The position numbers and the translations under genes were made by a program. Of a DNA stretch of 64,000 bases, positions 57,561 through 64,000 are shown piece by piece. The stretch is from Rhizomys pruinosus (Eukaryota; Chordata; Mammalia; Rodentia; Spalacidae). The stretch is taken from positions 3,123,111 through 3,187,110 of the forward strand of contig VZQC01013712.1 in NCBI GenBank assembly GCA_009823505.1, given 5' to 3'. Position 1 is the stretch's first letter, and every line of letters begins with the position of its first letter. The notes beneath the pieces were generated by a model. The model worked only from the letters and a program-made list of their open reading frames with translations, made no database searches and was not told the DNA's origin.

Positions 57561-58489
57561 CTCATGGAAGATCACAGAATTGTTTACCATGCCATTTTAA
57601 CTAAAAAGAAGAGTGCAAAGCAGTATATTTAACATGATGCCAATTATGTAATATATATATATATATATATGAGTGTGAATATGTGTATACATTTCTGGGT
57701 GCTTATATGAGTGTGTGTATGTGTGTACAGAAAACATTTGAAGAAAACCCCCATAATAGTATAAATATTATTTCTGAATATTGGAATTATTAGTATTTTT
57801 ATTTTCTTCTTTGTGCTTTCTGTGCTCTACACAGTTTTAAAATGAACATGTGTTCATTTTAATCAGAGAAATGTGCAGTAAATGTTATTTTAAAAGTTGA
57901 ATTCTTCAGACTTGGACTCTTTTTTTCATGATTAAAAATGTCTTCACACACCCATACTCAGAGACAGAAGCCTCGGGGCATACATGTCATCTTTTGAAAA
58001 TTGTTAGAAGAAAAATATATCGTTTCAAAATATTGTTCATCTCAAACTTCATTTCTATACTCAAAGAAAATATATGTTCTTCCATCAAACATTCTACCTC
58101 TCCTCATCTAGCCAACCACACCTCTACCTCAAGAACAAATTTAAGGGAAATTAAAACTCTGCACAGCATGGTGAAAAGCCTACCACAATTCAGATGCACC
58201 TCTTAGTCTTTTTCTCCCATTGTATCTTGCCTCAACCACAGCAGCACTGGAACTTCTGAGACAGTGCTTCCTCTTATGTTTCTGACTTTGTATTCTCTTC
58301 CAGGAACATATTGCCTTCATCTCTCCACCAAATAACTCCTACCTGGCCCTCCAGACTTAATTTCAAGTATCATCTCATCTAGAAGGCTTACCTCAAATAC
58401 CAAGACTGTGATTATGTTGGCTGCTTCTACTGAGTTCCAGGATCATCTATGGATATGTCTAGCACCTCTTTTAAAACTCTATGTATGTG
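57561..58489. other. no recognised feature
   Basis: Single-copy-looking, with a (TA)n run at 57648-57670. A 92-codon frame at 57928-58206 has no known motif. Confidence 0.4.
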
Positions 58490-58672
58490 GGAGCTGGAGA
58501 GATGTCTCAGCATTGAAGAACACTGGATGTTCTTACAGAGGACCCCAATTCTAATCCCAGTACATGCATGTTAAAACCTTCATTAACTCAAGTTCCAGGG
58601 GAGTCAAAGCTCTGGAACATGGATGTACTTACATACATGCAGGGAATACATTCATACACATAAAAATAAAAA
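58490..58672 (+). mobile_element. B2/B3-type SINE, diverged
   Basis: 'gggagctggagagatgtctc', 'ttcttacagaggacccc', 'actcaagttccaggggagtc' and 'acattcatacacataaaaat' follow the family order with many changes; the B box is damaged. Confidence 0.85.
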
Positions 58673-60390
58673 ATACTATATGTTCCAGACTCTCCAGTGA
58701 GACTATATATTCCACAGTTGATGGTGGTATATATACTTTGTATTCCAAGCATGTTGAATAGTACCCAAGATATAATAGATCCTCACAAATTGTTTAGAAA
58801 GTTGTAAAGTATGTGATTCCACTACTAAAAAAGATAACAAGCCTCACAATACCCATCTCAGAAAATCAGGTAGATAACTGATGACATGAATTTTCTCTAA
58901 AATTGAGTAAGAACCAAAAAGTATTGTCCTGCTATGTGTGGTATCAAGTCTTCTTAGAGAATTCTGGCCAGTTCAGTTTTCTACACCTTAACAAACTTTG
59001 AGGACTTCTGAGGTTTCTGTATAGTCCCTGAAATTATCAAAATGTCTTTTTATATATCCCTAAGAAAAATTGGGAAATGATGAAGGATATGGATTCATTT
59101 TTAAATATTTAATATATTGGCTATGTTCATTTCTTGGTAGAGAAATGGAAAAACTTAAAAACTTGAGTATAGAATTTACCTTAAGTAGATGTGAATTCTG
59201 TCCAATGGAAGAGCTGTTGGAGGAATTTTATCCTTCTTAAGTTCCTGAAAACCTTCAGTTCATCATTATGTCTGGCTGCTATCCCTTAGCATCCAAAAAC
59301 AAATGTACAATGGGGATGGAGAGGAATTAAAAAATAAGCAGGAATTAAGAAATGAACCTGGTAATCACTGCAGTGAGTAAAGCTTTGCCTTACAATTATT
59401 ACAAAAATGCTTGTAAAATACACTTTAACTTAATGTAAAGATTTTGTTCATTGGAAAGAAAACAGCATGAATTTAACACCTGGGTCTCATTAATATGCAT
59501 GACAAACTGTTTCCAAGATAAACAACAGCAATCCTGTAAACCATTTAATATAAAAGCCATCACACAGAGACATAAGCCATCTGATTCATGCTGAGTTTTT
59601 AATTTAAATTTAGTTCATAATTGGGCTGTTTAAGCAGAGCATCAAAAAATTAAACATTTCAGTTTATGTAAATTTTAGTTGGAACTTTTGGAACTGTAAG
59701 TAAAATTTACTTCTGAAATATGGAAGAAGCCCAAGATTCTGGGAAAAGCTTGTGCCCATAGCTGACACTTGATACACAAACTCAGAAGTACAATGTACTG
59801 AACCTCAAGGTTTAGAATAGCCAGTCAATCCCTTGTGAGTCAGTCAAATCGTGATTAATCTAAATGGGTTAAACATGACAGAATATGGCTCTGATTCATC
59901 ATTGAACACATTTTTCATTATGTAACAGACTGCCTCTAGCCAGTTAGCTCAGTATTGTGTTAGTGAGGCCAATCACAGCAATAATAGTTGTTGATTAAAC
60001 AGCATGCTATTTCTCATCCTTCTCTAGCTCTACTCCATATCAAACAGAGAAGGGTTTTACCTCTGGGCCCATGTGAACTGGCTTCTAGCCAGGATTAGAA
60101 AATACCAAATATTAGGGGGAGGATGGAAAAATACCAAGGGAGAAACCAGAGCATCTCTTTTGTGTGCTAACATGGCTAGCATACCCTACAGAAGCTAAAA
60201 CTTCTCTGCCAGTAAAGTTCCTTAAAGAGACAGGCCTACTAAGGTTCTAGCTTGCTGCATAAACCCAAGCCCTCCCTGGGCTCTCATAACCCCACCCTTA
60301 CCATTGTCCTTCCAAGCCCTGGTTTTCTGCATCATCTTCCCATATACTGTTTGATTTCTCCATTCCATTATTGTCTCTATTACCAAATTC
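58673..60390. other. no recognised feature
   Basis: Longest stretch without recognisable repeats (about 1.7 kb). No long reading frame, splice pattern or RNA gene signature is apparent by eye. Confidence 0.4.
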
Positions 60391-60404
60391 CTTGAATTAA
60401 TTTC

Positions 60405-60605
60405 TCTCTGTTTTTGGTACACTCCTGTAGTCCCAGCCCTCAGGAATATGAGCAAGGGGGATTGTGAGGTTGACGCTATCCTGGGCCACATAGTGAGACT
60501 GTCTCAAAAAAAATTCTCAGGGCCAGGGGATGTAGCTCCATGTAGAGTGCTTACTTATCTTACAAAAGGTCTGGTATTCAATCCCCAATACCACAAAAAA
60601 TCCCT
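60405..60605 (+). mobile_element. B1-like plus ID-like SINE composite
   Basis: 'gtagtcccagccctcaggaa' to 'gtgagactgtctcaaaaaaa' is B1-like. 'gggatgtagctccatgtaga' to 'tcaatccccaataccacaaa' is an ID-type tRNA-Ala-derived unit directly downstream. The order resembles known rodent dimeric SINEs. Diverged. Confidence 0.7.
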
Positions 60606-60689
60606 CTTATGTTAAATTCTTGAACTGATTTGTATTTTAAAATTTTGATCAATACAAAATTTTCATGCATTATACACTGTACCAGAGCT

Positions 60690-60835
60690 TTGTTTACATC
60701 ATTTCACTGAATTCTCACCATTTACCCTAAAGTTCACTATTATTGTCTGCATTTTATAGATGAGGAGCAGGCATGGAAAGGTTAAGTAATTTGCTCAAAT
60801 TCACATAGCAATTGCAGCCAGGTTTTGTGACTATA
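60690..60835 (+). mobile_element. MIR SINE (ancient)
   Basis: 'cattttatagatgaggagca', 'ggaaaggttaagtaatttgc' and 'aaattcacatagcaattgca' match the core and 3' half of MIR. Confidence 0.75.
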
Positions 60836-60889
60836 TGTTTCATATTGAATCTGCAAGCAATGGCATATTAGGTAGTCTCCACGATTTTT

Positions 60890-61020
60890 TGCAGCTTTAA
60901 TATTTTCTAAAAGCATTCATTTATGTATTTATTCTTTCAATGAATGCTTACTGAGAACCTACTGTATATTACCCTCTGGATCTGAGCTTTGGGGACACAT
61001 ATGTGAGCAAAGACATCCAA
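60890..61020 (+). repeat. possible ancient mammalian repeat
   Basis: 'tttattctttcaatgaatgcttactgagaacctactgtatat' in order resembles a widespread old mammalian repeat end. Family uncertain. Confidence 0.4.
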
Positions 61021-61164
61021 AAGCTCTTTGCATTGATCTCAGATTTGCATATACAGAGACAGATGACACTAAACCACTAAAGAACTGAGGCATTTCAGGT
61101 CTTGAGTGGTGGCAAGAAGTAGCTGCCTCTGCAGATAATCCAAGATGGGGACCTCCCTGTTCAT

Positions 61165-61312
61165 AAATAGCTGGGCATGGTGGTGAACGCCTTTAATCCT
61201 AGCACTTGGAAGGCAGAGACAGGAGGATCTTTGTGAGTTCAAGGCCAACCTGGTCTACAGAGCAAGTTCCAGTACAACTGGAGCTATAGGGAGACCCTGT
61301 CTTGAAAAGAAA
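61165..61312 (+). mobile_element. B1 SINE
   Basis: Complete B1 from 'agctgggcatggtggtgaac' to 'agaccctgtcttgaaaaga', whose tail grades into a (GAAAA)n array touching the Vps26c pseudogene. Confidence 0.95.
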
Positions 61313-61388
61313 AAAAAAAAAAGAAAGAAAAGAAAAGAAAAGAAAAGAAAAGAAAAGAAAAGAAAAGAAAAGAAAAGAAAAGAAAAGA
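61313..61388. repeat. (GAAAA)n microsatellite
   Basis: About 13 GAAAA units expanding the B1 tail. Confidence 0.97.
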
Positions 61389-63943
61389 GAGCAAATAAGG
61401 TTTATCATGCCAGGGAAATGCTCTCTGGTGTGGTGGTCATGTCTAGCAAGGATTCTGTCCAGCACCAGGGAGTGTCTTTGACAATGGAAGGGACTGTAAA
61501 CCTCCAGCTCAGTGCCAAAAGTGTGGGTGTGTTTGAAGCTTTTTACAATTCTGTGAAGCCGATCCAGATTATCAACAGCACCATAGAAATGCTGAAGCCT
61601 GGAAATTTTCCCAGTGGTAAAACTGAAATTCCCTTTGAATTTTCTCTGCACGTGTAGGGCAACAAAGTTCTGTATGAGACTTACCATGGCATGTTGGTCA
61701 ACATTCAGTACACACTGCGCTGTGACATGCAGCAGTCCCTGTTGGCAAAGGACTTGACCAAGATCTGTGAATTCATTGTTCACTCTGCCCCTCAGAAGGG
61801 GAAGTTGACTCTGAGTTCTGTGGACTTCATCATTACCCTGGAAACCTTGCAGAATGTCAAAGAGAGGGTCGCACTTCCCAAATTCTTCATAGACGACATC
61901 TGAACTCACTAACTGCGCTATCACACAGCCACTGACAGGAGAGCTTGTGGTGGTACATTCAGATGCCACCATCAGGAGCATAGAGCTTCAGCTGGTCTGA
62001 GTGGAAACCTGCGGGTGTGCCAAGGGTTATGCACGTGATGCTACAGAGATTCAGAACATTCAGATTGCTGATGGGGACATTTGTAGGAGCCTCTCTGTCC
62101 CCATATATATGGTCTTCCCCAGACTTTTCACCTGCCCAACACTGGAGACCACTAACTTCAAAGTGGAATTTGAGATTAACATAATCCTGCTTCTGCACGC
62201 TGATCACCTCATTACCGAGAACTTCCTCTGAAGCTCTGCCACACGTAGCCCAGTAGCAAGAACAGGACAGCCATAGTCGCCCTGCAGAGTCCAGCCACTT
62301 ATCCACTCAGCGAAGACAAGGCTGGCAGCATCTGTTCTCAGGGTTTTCTGTATCAGAAATTAATCTGAGTCCTCAGATAACTGTCACTCTTCTTCCTTAT
62401 CCCCTCAGCGCTGCTTCCTACAGGTGCATTGAATCAGAGCTTTGCTTTGGAATGCATCAGGATTTCCTCCTGTTTCTTACAAGATCACTTCACAGAAAAC
62501 ATCTCCGATGGCTTCCAGTTTGTCCAGTTCTTTAGGTTCCATACAGTGACTGTGTCTGCTGTTTGAGGTTTTCTGGGAGCACAAGGACAAACGAGAGTTC
62601 CTCTGTCTCACTGGGAACTGCTGACAGCACAGGGCAACTACAGGCATGCTCACAGACTGTAAAAACCCTCCAAGGAGAAAAGGGGCACAGGTGGATGAGA
62701 AGCAAAACAGTCTACTTTCTCTGGAGCTGTTGTCTTGGTCTCTAGTCAATTCTGGCTGTTTTCTTTCATGGGCTGCCAGCTTGTCCAGGCATTACCTTTC
62801 GATCCTACTATGAAGCACATGCAATTAGATATATAGGTATTTAAACAGTATAATATATAGCCATTCGATCCTACTAATGAAGCACACCCAATTAGATATA
62901 TAGGTATTTAAAAAGTACTAATTGTTATGGTAGGTTACTTTGGTATAGACACAGATGTTTGGATGGTATGTTAATCCATGAATTACATTTTCTTCTGTTA
63001 AGTATTTGTGGAAGAGGGAGCATGGTAGAATGTAAGGGCTGCGATTGGGGTGAACGGTGAAACTACAACAATATAGACTGGACACTCATTTGATCAACTT
63101 GATTGAACATACAAGCCCCTCCTCCCCCTGCTGGATGGTGGGACCCATGAGCTGTGTGGGTTTGGGCACAACTGCTTGCAAATTGGTTTTACATGAAGGA
63201 TGCTTGTACTCACAAATTATCACTTATTGTTAAACGAAATGAAAACAAAACAAAACAAAACAAAAAAGCAGAGAAAGATGAAGCAAAGTTACGGCAGAAT
63301 GCATGATCTGGGATGGGTAGGGGTGGGGTGGGGGAAGGGAAGGGGATATATGCCTGAACTGAATTGGAAAATGATGAAATACACAAAGCATCAATTAAAA
63401 AAAAACCCTCCAAGGAGAACCAAGGAGAACCAAGTGGCTTCTATGGAAATGGGTACTGTACTTTTTAGTTCTTTATATCATTTTCCCTCTAACTTCAAAA
63501 TTCTTAGGAAACTAGGAAGGAAAAAAGCAAAAGGATCAAAAAAACATTCCTTGTTCTCACAGGAGTGAGGGGATCTGTCAATGATGGCTGGTGCTGGAGT
63601 ATTTGTCACCTCATGCAGCCACATTCCCAGAACATATTTAAAGCAAGGTTTGTATAAGGGGAAGAATTCGGACTGGCTGCTCCTATCACTAGGTAGATTC
63701 TGAACAGCAGGAGGCCATACCTAGGAAGGGGAAGGCCTGTTTTCACAGCCTGGTGCCAGGAAAATGTCTTTAACTTGTTGAGCTTGGCCTGCCCCTGACC
63801 TCCTGAGGGACCTGTGCTTTGAGCCAGGGATCTTTCTTGGTCTGAGCCAGTTTTTCCCCCAGCCTCACACAGTAATTCAAATTGTGTGGTGAGTAGCTGC
63901 AGTACATTGCTTCCTTCAAAAAAAATTAAAAAAAAAAAAAAAA
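61387..63943 (+). pseudogene. Vps26c: processed pseudogene of Vps26c (Dscr3)
   Basis: VPS26C is the arrestin-fold subunit of the Commander/retriever endosomal recycling complex. 61387-62253 matches nearly the whole protein (about 297 residues; the first ~10 missing) without introns. Readable blocks include 'SGVVVMSSKDSVQHQGVSL' (about 61421-61477), 'NIQYTLRCDM' (about 61697-61726), 'EFIVHSAPQKGKLT' and 'RDATEIQNIQIADGDIC'. Disabling changes are TAG at about 61655, a frameshift and TGA near 61895-61903, TGA at about 61998, and a further shift at the C-terminus (about 62227). A 3' UTR-like stretch runs to a poly(A) tail at about 63919-63943 and is split by an L1a insertion at 62680-63400. The 5' end abuts a B1 tail and no target-site duplication was found. 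The long antisense frame over 61199-61981 is a shadow. Confidence 0.93.
62680..63400. mobile_element. L1a 3' UTR insertion with 5' inversion
   Basis: 62680 to about 63004 is reverse strand and about 63005-63400 is forward strand, ending in 'catcaattaaaa'. Perfect 19-bp flanks 'aaaaaccctccaaggagaa' occur at 62661-62679 and 63401-63419. The reverse part contains a partial 66-bp-period repeat (62799-62849 and 62865-62919). It lies in the 3' UTR of the Vps26c pseudogene and so post-dates it. Confidence 0.95.
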
Positions 63944-64000
63944 GAGAGAGACGCCATAACGCGCCAGGCCAGGTACACAGCTCTACAGCGCTAGGCGGGG
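63944..64000. other. sequence beyond the pseudogene tail
   Basis: Short GA tract then GC-richer sequence; too short to interpret. Confidence 0.4.

Noticed and set aside
61199..61981. 260-codon open frame on the minus strand
   Set aside because: It is antisense to the Vps26c pseudogene and runs through the (GAAAA)n repeat and the B1; the sense strand explains the sequence.

Overview
The window looks like intergenic DNA from a muroid rodent. It carries 7SL-derived B1 SINEs, tRNA-derived B2/B3 SINEs, an ID-type unit, rodent L1 LINEs (one with tandem 5' UTR monomers), old MIR fragments and many microsatellites. The B2/B3 and L1 3' UTR variants do not match the common mouse forms as I remember them, so a non-murine muroid is likely; I cannot name the species. 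No intact host protein-coding gene was recognised.

Layout: 1-5125 is a mosaic of L1 fragments, including a twin-primed (half-inverted) 3' UTR copy at 1-1600 and a 104-N gap at 4835-4938. 5160-10036 is old L1 (ORF2 end plus a long Lx-like 3' UTR) carrying two B2 insertions and a 108-bp tandem duplication. 10037-19640 is mixed single-copy DNA with SINEs, an Lx-like 3' UTR, an L1 3' end and LTR-like repeats. 19657-21061 is a 5'-truncated young L1 (called L1a here) with a perfect 17-bp target-site duplication. 21629-32405 is a once full-length L1 (monomeric 5' UTR, ORF1, ORF2, 3' UTR), but its middle (25921 to about 29990) is very low-quality sequence that repeats the ORF1/ORF2 part already read at 22180-24900. 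It contains an A-to-C substituted tract and a 91-bp poly(A) standing in place of about 93 bp of real sequence.

32400-38070 holds nested Lx, L1, B2, B1 and MIR insertions. 38327-42745 is the youngest L1: a 5'-truncated L1a with an uninterrupted ORF2 (catalytic FADD retained) and an unusual 2.3-kb 3' UTR that also supplies the 3'-end-only copies elsewhere. 42790-47640 is mostly single copy with SINE and LTR-like repeats. 47762-53579 is a full-length but decayed L1 of a second subfamily (L1b, short 3' UTR). 53600-61160 has solo-LTR-like elements, GATA arrays, an Lx-like 3' UTR and long stretches with no recognisable feature. 61387-63943 is a processed (intronless, poly(A)-tailed) pseudogene of Vps26c/Dscr3, itself broken by a twin-primed L1a insertion.

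The genes do not form a pathway: the biology of the window is layered retrotransposition, in which L1-encoded ORF2p supplied the machinery for the L1, B1, B2 and Vps26c copies. Insertion order can be read from nesting and target-site duplications. The strangest signal, the A-to-C tract at about 25945-26580, is most likely a sequencing or gap-fill artefact.
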